Below are positions 36,091 to 44,338 of a stretch of DNA of 64,000 bases, piece by piece (within the stretch, counting starts at the first letter, position 1; each line of letters begins with the position of its first letter). The position numbers and the translations under genes are program-made. Below the pieces are notes generated by a model. That model saw only the letters and a program-made list of their open reading frames with translations. It was not told the DNA's origin and searched no databases. The stretch lies in the NCBI RefSeq assembly GCF_014054525.1, contig NZ_CP059564.1, positions 1,064,357 through 1,128,356 on the forward strand. The letters are read 5' to 3'. This stretch comes from Alysiella filiformis. GTDB lineage: Bacteria; Pseudomonadota; Gammaproteobacteria; Burkholderiales; Neisseriaceae.

Positions 36091-38139
36091 ATGTCCGAAA
36101 ACATTTTATTGAATTTGCAACACGAGCCGCGTTTTGCCGACATTCGCGTGGAACATGTCAAACCCGCCATGCAAAGCGCGATTGCCGAAGCACGCGCCCA
36201 AATTGCTGAAATTAAAGCACAAAGCGAAACCACTTGGCAAAACACGGTGGAAAGCTTAACCGACATCACCGAGCGCGTGGGGCGCATTTGGGGGGTGGTG
36301 GCGCACCTCAATTCGGTGGTGGACACACCAGAACTCCGCGCGGTTTACAATGAATTGATGCCCGAAGTTACCGTATTTTTCACGGAAATCGGGCAAGATA
36401 TTGAACTTTACGCGCGTTTCAAAGCAATCAAAAATTCCGACCGTTTCAAACGTTTGGATGACGCGCAACAGGTTAAATTAAACAATGACTTACGCGGTTT
36501 TGTGTTGAGCGGTGCAGAATTGCCGCCTGAACAGCAAGCGCGTTTGGCGGCTTTGCAAACCGAATCTGCCCAACTTTCCGCGCAATTTTCGCAAAATGTG
36601 TTGGACGCGACCGATGATTTTGCGCTTTATTTTGAAGATGAGCGTCAGTTGGCTGGGCTGCCTGAATACGCGCTCGCCATGTTTCAGGCTGCCGCGCAAG
36701 CCGAAGGCAAATCGGGCTACAAAGTCGGCTTGCAAGCACCGCATTACATGGCAATCATGCAATACGCGGAAAACCGCGATTTGCGCGAACAAATCTACCG
36801 CGCCTACGCCACCCGCGCCAGCGAATTGGGCAAACCCGAATGGGACAACACGGCAAACATCACACGCTGCCTTGAAATTGCTTTGGAAGAAGCCAACTTG
36901 CTCGGCTACAAAAATTATGCCGAATTGTCGCTGGTAACGAAAATGGCGGATACGCCCACACAAGTGGTGGATTTTTTGAAAGATTTAGCCAGCCGCGCCA
37001 AACCGTTTGCCGAAAAAGATTTAGCCGAAGTACGCGAATTTGCCGCCAAAGAATTGGGGCTGCCTGAAATCCAATCGTGGGATTTGGGCTATGCCAGCGA
37101 AAAATTGCGCCAAGCGAAATACGCCTTTTCCGAAACCGAAGTGAAAAAATATTTCCCTGCCAACAAGGTGTTATCGGGTTTGTTCGCGCAAATCAAGCGT
37201 TTGTATGGCGTGAATTTGACGGAAAAAACCGTTCCCACTTGGCACAAAGACGTGCGCTATTTTGAATTGGAAAAAGGCGGCGGCATCATCGGCGGGGTGT
37301 ACATGGATTTGTATGCGCGTGAAGGCAAACGCGGTGGCGCGTGGATGAGCGATTATCGCGGTCGCCGCCGTTTCATCACAGGCGAAAAAGCAGGGACAAT
37401 TCAAACACCTACTGCCTATTTGGTGTGCAATTTCACGCCACCCGTAAACGGCAAAGAGGCGCGTTTGAGCCACGATGAAATCATCACGCTGTTTCACGAA
37501 ATGGGACACGGCTTGCACCATTTGCTCACGCGCGTGGACGAATTGGGAGTGAGTGGCATCAATGGCGTGGAATGGGACGCGGTGGAATTGCCCAGTCAAT
37601 TTATGGAAAATTTTGTTTGGGAATACAAAGTGTTGGCAGAAATGTCGGCACACGAAGAAACGGGCGAAACGCTGCCTGAAACCTTGTTCAACAAAATGCT
37701 GGCGGCAAAAAACTTCCAACGCGGTCTGTTTTTGGTGCGCCAAATGGAGTTTGCGCTGTTTGATATGCGCGTGTTCAGCGCGGAAGATTCAGGCAGCCTG
37801 AATCATTGGGCGCAGACTTTGGCAGAAGTGCGCCGTGAAGTGGCGGTGGTGCAACCGCCTGAATACAATCGTTTTGCCAACAGTTTCAGCCACATTTTTG
37901 CTGGCGGCTATTCGGCTGGCTATTACAGCTACGCGTGGGCGGAAGTGTTGAGCGCGGACGCTTATGCGGCATTTGAGGAAACGGACGATGTGCGCGGCAC
38001 GGGGGCGCGTTTCTGGAACGAAATTTTGGCGGTGGGCGGCAGTCGCAGCGCGGCGGAAAGTTTCAAGGCATTCCGTGGGCGTGAACCGAGCATGGACGCG
38101 CTGTTGCGCCATTCGGGATTTGATGTGCAGGCTGCCTGA
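36091..38139 (+). CDS. prlC: Oligopeptidase A (M3 metallopeptidase)
   Basis: Cytosolic zinc peptidase that degrades oligopeptides and cleaved signal peptides. 682 residues. The zinc motif HExxH is in TLFHEMGHGLHHLL, with the third ligand expected in the following EWDAVELPSQFMENF. I start at 36091 (MSENILLNL) because AAAGGAAAACACC precedes it; an in-frame ATG at 36034 lies in repeat sequence. The last residues DVQAA and the stop come from a DUS. Confidence 0.96.
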   Translation: MSENILLNLQHEPRFADIRVEHVKPAMQSAIAEARAQIAEIKAQSETTWQNTVESLTDITERVGRIWGVVAHLNSVVDTPELRAVYNELMPEVTVFFTEIGQDIELYARFKAIKNSDRFKRLDDAQQVKLNNDLRGFVLSGAELPPEQQARLAALQTESAQLSAQFSQNVLDATDDFALYFEDERQLAGLPEYALAMFQAAAQAEGKSGYKVGLQAPHYMAIMQYAENRDLREQIYRAYATRASELGKPEWDNTANITRCLEIALEEANLLGYKNYAELSLVTKMADTPTQVVDFLKDLASRAKPFAEKDLAEVREFAAKELGLPEIQSWDLGYASEKLRQAKYAFSETEVKKYFPANKVLSGLFAQIKRLYGVNLTEKTVPTWHKDVRYFELEKGGGIIGGVYMDLYAREGKRGGAWMSDYRGRRRFITGEKAGTIQTPTAYLVCNFTPPVNGKEARLSHDEIITLFHEMGHGLHHLLTRVDELGVSGINGVEWDAVELPSQFMENFVWEYKVLAEMSAHEETGETLPETLFNKMLAAKNFQRGLFLVRQMEFALFDMRVFSAEDSGSLNHWAQTLAEVRREVAVVQPPEYNRFANSFSHIFAGGYSAGYYSYAWAEVLSADAYAAFEETDDVRGTGARFWNEILAVGGSRSAAESFKAFRGREPSMDALLRHSGFDVQAA

Positions 38140-38158
38140 AAATTAGTTTGATATGAAC

Positions 38159-38199
38159 AAATCGCTCAACAAATCAAAAAATGAATTGTTGAGCGATTG
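38159..38199. terminator. Bidirectional terminator between prlC and the DUF2690 gene
   Basis: AAATCGCTCAACAA pairs with TTGTTGAGCGATT across an AT-rich loop, with AAAA and TTTT tracts outside. Confidence 0.85.
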
Positions 38200-38210
38200 A
38201 ATTTTAAAAA

Positions 38211-38678
38211 TCAATATGCTTGGGTTTTTTGAACCATATGTCCATTGTAGGCATATGTGTCTCTGCCTTGTGGGACAAGTGTTCCTGCTGCCCTTACTGT
38301 GAGATTTCTGCCATAAATAGATTGTGAATACATTTCATTAGCATAGTACGTTCCATTGGAAGAACCCGTATCCTCTTTAAGGGTATGGAATTTCACGCGC
38401 TCGCCATCATTTTTGGCATTTTCCAACCAAGCTGCACCAACTGGGTAATTTTTTGCATCATAACTGATGACTTTTGCCCAATTTTTACCACATTTTTCTG
38501 ACCAATATAATTGGACTTCGCCAACCGTTTTTCCTTGATTGTTACGGAAAAAAGTTTTGCTGATTGCTTTTGCTGGGCAATGTGGCTCAGGATTTGCCAA
38601 AGCTGTATTGCTTAACAATAAACCAGACAAAGCGATACTCATACCACACAAATGAAAAAATTTCATTTTCATAGTCAT
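38211..38678 (-). CDS. Secreted protein with DUF2690-like domain
   Basis: 155 residues with a signal peptide ending about residue 28 (GLLLSNTALA). The mature part has a cysteine pair (EPHCPAKAIS and WSEKCGKNWAKV) and the pattern GKTVGEVQLYWSEKCGKNWA, which resembles DUF2690, a domain best known in actinobacteria. Function unknown; likely periplasmic or released. The gene is AT-richer than its neighbours and diverges from an HTH regulator 132 bases away. Domain call by remembered pattern, moderately sure. Confidence 0.65.
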   Translation of the reverse strand: MTMKMKFFHLCGMSIALSGLLLSNTALANPEPHCPAKAISKTFFRNNQGKTVGEVQLYWSEKCGKNWAKVISYDAKNYPVGAAWLENAKNDGERVKFHTLKEDTGSSNGTYYANEMYSQSIYGRNLTVRAAGTLVPQGRDTYAYNGHMVQKTQAY

Positions 38679-38810
38679 ACTCCTAAAAGTTGAAGGTTGG
38701 GTTTGAATGAAGTATTTGTATCATAAAGGATTATTTGATATTTTACTTCCCTGAATTTAGTGGATTTTTCTCTTTTTTAGGGATAAAATCCCAATTTTTG
38801 GAGTGGGGAA

Positions 38811-39215
38811 ATGACTGTGGCAAAAACCATCAAAATGTTGAGAGAGGTCAAGAATTGGTCGCAAGAAGAAATGGCTGAAAAATTGAGTATTTCCAAAAGC
38901 AGCTATGCACGTTGGGAAAGTGGAGAGAATCAGTTGAAATTGCACCAGTTGGAAAAAGTGGCAGAAGTGTTTCAAATTGATGTGCTTGATTTATTGAAAT
39001 TAAGTAAACAAAATGCTTTTTTTGGTATTGTAATGGGCGATATTGGCGACAACAGCACAGGACATAAACAAATTAATTGCGATAATGAGTATTTACAAAA
39101 TGAAATTGAAAAATTGCAAATGCAAGTTGAATATTTAAGCGAAAAACTCAAAGATAAAGAAACCATCATTGCCATGCAGCAAGAAGAAATTAAACGATTA
39201 AAACAAAACCAATGA
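38811..39215 (+). CDS. XRE-family HTH regulator with coiled-coil tail
   Basis: 134 residues. Residues 1-65 are a Cro/C1-type helix-turn-helix (IKMLREVKNWSQEEMAEKLS, then ISKSSYARWESGENQLKL). A short spacer with GIVMGDIGDNSTG follows, then a strongly heptad-patterned C-terminal helix (NEIEKLQMQVEYLSEKLKDK) likely to dimerise. It probably regulates its own gene and perhaps the divergent DUF2690 gene; no operator was identified. GGAG precedes the start. AT-rich like its neighbour. Confidence 0.8.
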   Translation: MTVAKTIKMLREVKNWSQEEMAEKLSISKSSYARWESGENQLKLHQLEKVAEVFQIDVLDLLKLSKQNAFFGIVMGDIGDNSTGHKQINCDNEYLQNEIEKLQMQVEYLSEKLKDKETIIAMQQEEIKRLKQNQ

Positions 39216-39221
39216 AACAAG

Positions 39222-39262
39222 TGAAAACCGCCCAATAATTTGATTTTTGGACGGTTTTTTAT
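39222..39262. terminator. Bidirectional terminator between HTH gene and oppF
   Basis: GAAAACCGCCCAATAATTTG faces ATTTTTGGACGGTTTTTTAT; an imperfect stem (AAAACCG..CCAA/TTGG..CGGTTTT) with a T run. Confidence 0.7.
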
Positions 39263-39265
39263 GGT

Positions 39266-40246
39266 TTAAATTTTCAGGCAGGCTGCTTGATGTTGTTCTG
39301 TACCGTGCAATGTGGGCTTGCTTTCGGCACACGCGCCATCGGCAATGGGGCAGCGCGTCCGAAACACACAACCGCTTGGCGGATTGATGGGGCTGGGCAA
39401 ATCGCCCACCAAAAGCTGGATTTTTTTCTCGCGCTCCGCCTTGGGGTCGGGCAATGGCACGGCAGACATCAGGGCTTGCGTGTAGGGGTGTTTGGGCGCG
39501 GCATACACGGCTTGGTCTGTACCCAATTCCACCGCATTGCCCAAATACATCACCAAAACGCGGTCGGAAATGTGTTTGACCACCGACAAATCGTGGGCAA
39601 TGAAAATCAATGCCAAACCCATTTCTTTTTGCAATTTTTTCAATAAATTAACCACTTGTGCTTGAATGGAAACGTCCAAAGCGGAAACGGGTTCATCGCA
39701 AATAATCAATTTGGGTTCCACAATCAGGGCGCGTGCAATGCCAATGCGCTGGCATTGTCCGCCTGAAAATTCGTGCGGATAGCGGTTGATTTGATTGGGC
39801 AACAAGCCCACTTTTTGCATGATGGCTTTAACGCGCGTTTGCATTTCTTGTTGATTCAAATGCGGAAAAAAGGTTTTGAGCGGCTCGGCAATGATGTCGC
39901 CCACCGTCATGCGCGGATTGAGTGAGGCAAGTGGGTCTTGAAAAATCATTTGAATGTCTTTGCGTTTCAGGCGCATGGCTTTTTCAGGCAGCCCGACCAG
40001 CTCTTCGCCATTGAATTTGATGCTGCCTGAACGCGCTTTAACCAAGCCAATAATCGTGCGCGCCAAAGTGGATTTGCCGCAACCGCTTTCGCCCACCACG
40101 CCCAGCGTTTCGCCTGCATACAGGTCAAACGACACGCCATTCACGGCTTTGAGCGTGGCGGGTTTTTGCCAGAAAAATGCGCCGTCTTGTTTGATGTCAA
40201 AATGGGTTTGTACATCGCGGACTTGCAGTAGTGGGGGTTGTGTCAT
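39266..40246 (-). CDS. oppF: Oligopeptide ABC transporter ATPase OppF
   Basis: One of two ATPases powering peptide import. 326 residues: Walker A GESGCGKSTLART, Q-loop FQDPLASLNPRMTV, signature FSGGQCQRIGIARAL, Walker B LIICDEPVSALD, switch histidine FIAHDLSVV. The C-terminal oligopeptide-transporter extension has cysteines in GCVFRTRCPIADGAC, a possible Fe-S site seen in this subfamily. It follows oppD after 50 bases with a DUS between. AAGGAC precedes the start. Confidence 0.95.
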   Translation of the reverse strand: MTQPPLLQVRDVQTHFDIKQDGAFFWQKPATLKAVNGVSFDLYAGETLGVVGESGCGKSTLARTIIGLVKARSGSIKFNGEELVGLPEKAMRLKRKDIQMIFQDPLASLNPRMTVGDIIAEPLKTFFPHLNQQEMQTRVKAIMQKVGLLPNQINRYPHEFSGGQCQRIGIARALIVEPKLIICDEPVSALDVSIQAQVVNLLKKLQKEMGLALIFIAHDLSVVKHISDRVLVMYLGNAVELGTDQAVYAAPKHPYTQALMSAVPLPDPKAEREKKIQLLVGDLPSPINPPSGCVFRTRCPIADGACAESKPTLHGTEQHQAACLKI

Positions 40247-40296
40247 GATTTTGTTGTCCTTTTTTATTTTGTCAATTCAGGCTGCCTGAAAAACAT

Positions 40297-41280
40297 TTAA
40301 ACATTTGAATGATAAGGGTGTTCCCAATGGCAAGCCCTTTGGCGTTCTTTGGGCAAAAACTTCAATTCGGGCGGTTCTTGGCGGCAAATGTCCATCGCTT
40401 TGTCGCAACGCTCCTGAAATGGGCAGCCTGTGGGCAAACGCAATAAATTGGGCGGATTGCCCTTAATCGTTGCCAATTCCTCGCCATCGGGCGCGTCCAA
40501 ACGTGGCACCGCGCCCAGCAAGCCCATGGTGTAGGGGTGCGTGGGGTGGTAGAAAATCTCGTCTGTTGGTCCATACGCCATTGTGCGCCCTGCATACATC
40601 ACCAACACGCGGTCGCAAATGCCTGCCACCACGCCCAAATCGTGGGTAATCATGATGATGGTGGTGTTGAAATCCCGTTTTAAATCATTGAGTAAAGCCA
40701 TGATTTGCGCCTGCACGGTAACGTCCAAAGCGGTGGTGGGTTCATCGGCAATCAGCAATTTGGGGCGACACAACAATGCCATGGCAATCATCACACGCTG
40801 GCGCATTCCCCCTGAAAATTCATGGGGATACATTTTAATGCGCTTGGCGGCTTCGGGAATTTTGACCGCGTCCAACATTTTCAGCGATTCTGCCCACGCA
40901 TCGGTTTTGCTCATGCCTTTGTGCAACATCAGCACTTCCGCCAACTGCTCGCCCACGCGCAGATAGGGGTTGAGCGAAGTCATGGGGTCTTGAAAAATCA
41001 TGGCGATTTGTTCGGCGCGGATTTGGTTGAGGGCTTTTTCAGGCAGCCCCAAAATTTCTTTGCCATTGAATTGCACCGAGCCGCTTGTTTGTCCATTTTT
41101 CGCCAGTAAACCCATAATCGCAAAAGCCGTTTGCGATTTGCCCGAACCCGATTCGCCCACAATGCCCAAAGTTTCGCCTTGGTTGAGCGAAAAATTCAGG
41201 TTGTTTACGGCAGTAACCATGCCGTCTTCGGTTTTGAATTTGACTTGTAAATCTTTGATTTGTAATAGGGGTTGTGTCAT
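40297..41280 (-). CDS. oppD: Oligopeptide ABC transporter ATPase OppD
   Basis: The second peptide-transporter ATPase. 327 residues: Walker A GESGSGKSQTAFAI, Q-loop FQDPMTSLNPYLRV, signature FSGGMRQRVMIAMAL, Walker B LLIADEPTTALD, switch MITHDLGVV, and the C-terminal cysteine cluster GCPFQERCDKAMDIC. AAGGAAC precedes the start. An R1 repeat of about 200 bp separates it from oppC. Confidence 0.95.
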   Translation of the reverse strand: MTQPLLQIKDLQVKFKTEDGMVTAVNNLNFSLNQGETLGIVGESGSGKSQTAFAIMGLLAKNGQTSGSVQFNGKEILGLPEKALNQIRAEQIAMIFQDPMTSLNPYLRVGEQLAEVLMLHKGMSKTDAWAESLKMLDAVKIPEAAKRIKMYPHEFSGGMRQRVMIAMALLCRPKLLIADEPTTALDVTVQAQIMALLNDLKRDFNTTIIMITHDLGVVAGICDRVLVMYAGRTMAYGPTDEIFYHPTHPYTMGLLGAVPRLDAPDGEELATIKGNPPNLLRLPTGCPFQERCDKAMDICRQEPPELKFLPKERQRACHWEHPYHSNV

Positions 41281-41311
41281 TTTGTTTGTTCCTTAAAATG
41301 GTTTTTTGGGT

Positions 41312-41510
41312 TTTCAGGCAGCCTGAAAGTACACGACAATTTGTGATGTTTCCACCCATCTACTCCCTCCCCCTATGAAAGGGGGAGGGCTGGGGTGGGT
41401 GTTAGAAAGCCAACGCACCACCCCCACCCTAACCCTCCCCCGCCACAGGGGAGGGAACAGGTTTCAGGCAGCCAACCGATTTTTATCGTATGGCGAAATG
41501 CTGCCTGAAA
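41312..41510. repeat. R1 element, copy C, inside the opp operon
   Basis: The left end is DUS plus AGTACACGACAATTTGTGAT. The two hairpins are CCCCCTATGAAAGGGGG and CCCTCCCCCGCCACAGGGGA. The right end (ATTTTTATCGTATGGCGAAA) is degenerate. It occupies nearly all of the oppC-oppD gap. Confidence 0.75.
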
Positions 41511-41515
41511 GCCAC

Positions 41516-42424
41516 TCAACGGTCTTTTGGGTCAAGCGCATCGCGCAAACCATCGCCAATAAAATTAAAGCAAAACAAAGTCATCACCAAAAACACCGAT
41601 GGCACAAGCAGTTGCCATGGCGCAACTTGCATGGTTTTCGCGCCTTCTTCCAACATTGCGCCCCAACTGGTCATCGGCTCTTGCACGCCCAAGCCCAAAA
41701 AGCTCAAAAACGACTCAAACAAAATCATGCTCGGCACCAGCAAAGACGCATAAATCACCACCACGCCCAACACATTCGGCACAATGTGGCGCAACACAAT
41801 GTTTTTGCCCGACACACCACAAACATGAGCCGCCTCAATGAATTCCTTGCGTTTCAAGCTCAAAGTTTGCCCGCGCACAATCCGCGCCACGTCCAGCCAC
41901 GACACCATGCCAATCGCCACAAAAATAAAAAACAAATTGCGCCCAAACAAAGTAACCAACAAAATCACAAAAAACATAAACGGAAAAGCGTTCAAAATCT
42001 CCAAAAAACGCATCATCAACATGTCCACCTTGCCGCCCAAATAGCCCGAAGTCGCACCATAAATCGTCCCCACCAACACCGCCACCAACGCGCCAGCAAT
42101 GCCCACCATCAGCGAAATGCGTCCGCCCATCGCCACGCGCGTGAGCAAATCGCGCCCCAACGAATCCGTGCCAAGATAATGCTTGTTGGCAAACGATGGC
42201 GCGGCTTGCATATTGCCCCAATCGGTGTCGGCATAGCCAAAAGGCGCAAACCAAGGCACCAGCACCACAAACGCGCCAATCATCAACAAAATCAACATGC
42301 TGACCAAAGCCGCTTTGTTGCGTTTAAAACGCCGCCAAGCGTCTTGCCACAGGCTGCGTCCTTGAATGTCGGCATCTTGCGCCATGTTTTCAATGGCTTG
42401 GTTGGTTTCTTTGCTGACTAACAT
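41516..42424 (-). CDS. oppC: Oligopeptide ABC transporter permease OppC
   Basis: Second permease of the oligopeptide importer. 302 residues: an N-terminal cytosolic stretch, WQDAWRRFKRNKAALVSMLI leading into helix 1, the HYLGTDSLGRDLLTRVAMGG motif, and the permease loop REFIEAAH-like segment KEFIEAAHVCGVSGKNIVLRHI. Six membrane helices. AAAGGAACACTT precedes the start. It heads the oppC-oppD-oppF block. Confidence 0.95.
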   Translation of the reverse strand: MLVSKETNQAIENMAQDADIQGRSLWQDAWRRFKRNKAALVSMLILLMIGAFVVLVPWFAPFGYADTDWGNMQAAPSFANKHYLGTDSLGRDLLTRVAMGGRISLMVGIAGALVAVLVGTIYGATSGYLGGKVDMLMMRFLEILNAFPFMFFVILLVTLFGRNLFFIFVAIGMVSWLDVARIVRGQTLSLKRKEFIEAAHVCGVSGKNIVLRHIVPNVLGVVVIYASLLVPSMILFESFLSFLGLGVQEPMTSWGAMLEEGAKTMQVAPWQLLVPSVFLVMTLFCFNFIGDGLRDALDPKDR

Positions 42425-42527
42425 AAGTGTTCCTTTTTATTGAATGTTTTGGGTATTTTGAGTTGGTTTCATGGCGTTGCGCCGCCATACCCACGCTTTG
42501 GGTTTGTGGCACGCAACGGTTCGCGCC

Positions 42528-42647
42528 TTAAAAATCGGTTTTCAAAACAAAAATATGTTGTTCGCCAAACCGCGCTTGATGTTCAGGCAAAATGTCATCC
42601 AAATGCGGTAAATCTGCTGCTTGAAAAAGTGAGCGTTGTCGAGACAT
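42528..42647 (-). CDS. Possible small ORF, 39 aa, upstream of oppC
   Basis: MSRQRSLFQAADLPHLDDIL opens a 39-codon frame ending TAA at 42528, preceded by a purine-rich AAAAAAGAAAAACATC. The sequence looks protein-like but matches no family I know, and begins after the EamA gene. It may be the start of a decayed gene. The DNA between its stop and oppC contains only a short GC-rich stretch and no further feature I can support. Confidence 0.3.
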   Translation of the reverse strand: MSRQRSLFQAADLPHLDDILPEHQARFGEQHIFVLKTDF

Positions 42648-42684
42648 GATGTTTTTCTTTTTTCATTTTTCATTAATATGGTTT

Positions 42685-43620
42685 TCAGGCTGCCTGAATT
42701 TTTTTCCGCGCCCACAATTTATCGCCCACCGCCGCCAAAATCGCCCCCAACACCACCACAAATGCCCCCACATAACTCAACACATTCATTTGCAAAGCAG
42801 GAAACATTTCTGGCGCAAACGCATGAGCCAGCCACGAAAAAATCATCGTAAAAATCGGCAACATCGTGGTAATCACGCTCACTTTGGACGCGTCCCAATG
42901 GTTCAAAGCCTCGCCATACGCGCCATAGCCCACCAGCGTGTTCACGCAACAATAGGCAAAACACAGCAATGCCACACCGTGTAAATCGCCAATTTGCGTG
43001 GGGCTTGCCATGGGGCTTAACCACAGCGCACAGGCAGCATAAATCAACAGCAAAATTTGCGCGGAACTGTATTCAGGCAGCAACAATTTCTGCGCCACGC
43101 CATAGCCCACCCAAATCAAACTCGCGCCCACCGCCAGCAAAATGCCTTTGGCGTAAGTGCCAAATTGCAGCATTTCGCCCAAATTTTGATTGAAAAATGC
43201 CAACAATCCCAACACCAATAACACCGCACCCCATTTTTGAAACCAACCCAGTTTTTCGCCAAACACCAGCACGCCACTTATCATCATGCCAAATGGGGCA
43301 AGTTGCCACAAAACCTGCGTGGTGGTGGGCGAAACATAATGCAAAGCCAATGAAAACAACACAAAATTCAACGCCAAAGCCACGCTGCCCATCAGCAACA
43401 ACACGCCATGCCGTTGGGTAAAACGCGAACGTTGCGGTAAAGTGCCGCGCCACGCGCCAAACGCGCACAACACCACCGCCGCCACCACAAAGCGGCTGAA
43501 CACCAAAGTGGGCGCGTCCATGATTTTCAAAACCTGTTGAATTGCCAAGGGCAGGGTTCCCCAAGTCATGCTTGCCAGCAAAGCCAGCGCAAAGCCGAGT
43601 AAAGGTCGCTGATGATTCAT
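42685..43620 (-). CDS. EamA/DMT-superfamily transporter
   Basis: 311-residue inner-membrane protein with ten likely helices in two EamA repeats. It begins LLGFALALLASMTWGTLPLA (first helix), with the second repeat from about residue 150 (GILLAVGASLIWVGYGVAQK). Members export metabolites or amino acids; the substrate is not predictable. The C-terminal KIQAA and the stop are from a DUS. The ATG at 43620 has a weak ribosome site. Confidence 0.9.
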   Translation of the reverse strand: MNHQRPLLGFALALLASMTWGTLPLAIQQVLKIMDAPTLVFSRFVVAAVVLCAFGAWRGTLPQRSRFTQRHGVLLLMGSVALALNFVLFSLALHYVSPTTTQVLWQLAPFGMMISGVLVFGEKLGWFQKWGAVLLVLGLLAFFNQNLGEMLQFGTYAKGILLAVGASLIWVGYGVAQKLLLPEYSSAQILLLIYAACALWLSPMASPTQIGDLHGVALLCFAYCCVNTLVGYGAYGEALNHWDASKVSVITTMLPIFTMIFSWLAHAFAPEMFPALQMNVLSYVGAFVVVLGAILAAVGDKLWARKKIQAA

Positions 43621-43713
43621 ATTTTGGGTATGGGGAGATTGATGATGAAGTGGCGTTCAGGCTGCCTGAAAATCGCCTTGTATTTGCAAAACTTATCCAT
43701 AAAATCCAAGCAT

Positions 43714-44268
43714 TTATTTTGCGAACGCGGGTGCCAAAAATTCAGGTGGCACGGCTTGGGTTAGCCAAACCCGATTGTCGCTCAAATAAAATTCAAATCC
43801 AGCCGCGTGCATTGCCGCAGCATTGACTTGTAAAACAACAGGTTTGCCATGCCGTTGCCCCACTTGTTGAGCCGTTTGCGCGTCTGCCGACAAATGCACA
43901 TGATGACGCTGACCTGCGCGTAAGCCTTGCTGCTCAATGCTTGCCAAAAAATGCTGTGCCGTGCCGTGATACAAAATGGCAGGCGGTTCAATGGCTTGGT
44001 GTTGAATGTTCACTTGTGCGGTAGAATGCCCCTGCGCCGCCCGAATGCGCGTGCCATCGGGCGACAGGGTAAAGCGTTTTTTGTTGTTGTTTGCCACCAC
44101 ATCGTGCAGCAACTGGGGGGAGATGTCGCGCTGGTGTGCGGCGGCTTGGGTCAGCAAAATGGATACATCAACCCAGCCTTCGCTGTCCAATTCAATGCCA
44201 ATGCTTTCGGGGTGATGACGCAAAACGTAGCTCAAAAATTTGCTGGTGGATTTGATGGGGTCGGACAT
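43714..44268 (-). CDS. kptA: RNA 2'-phosphotransferase, KptA/Tpt1 family
   Basis: Transfers an internal 2'-phosphate of RNA to NAD. In fungi this finishes tRNA splicing; in bacteria the natural substrate is unclear. 184 residues. The family motifs are SKFLSYVLRHHPESIGIELD, the RxxxGHS-type RIRAAQGHST, LYHGTAQHFLASI with the H of the H-T/G motif, and QRHHVHLSADAQTA. AGGAA lies 8 bases before the start. Confidence 0.9.
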   Translation of the reverse strand: MSDPIKSTSKFLSYVLRHHPESIGIELDSEGWVDVSILLTQAAAHQRDISPQLLHDVVANNNKKRFTLSPDGTRIRAAQGHSTAQVNIQHQAIEPPAILYHGTAQHFLASIEQQGLRAGQRHHVHLSADAQTAQQVGQRHGKPVVLQVNAAAMHAAGFEFYLSDNRVWLTQAVPPEFLAPAFAK

Positions 44269-44298
44269 GGCATATTCCTATTTCAATATTTTTTGTGT

Positions 44299-44336
44299 TT
44301 TCAGGCAGCCTTGCAAAGTGGGCGAGGCTGCCTGAA
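44299..44336 (-). terminator. Inverted DUS pair between the 362-aa gene and kptA
   Basis: TTCAGGCAGCCT and AGGCTGCCTGAA are opposed 13 bases apart. The stem is strong but the T run expected for a terminator on the minus strand is missing, so it may only attenuate. Confidence 0.4.
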
Positions 44337-44338
44337 CA

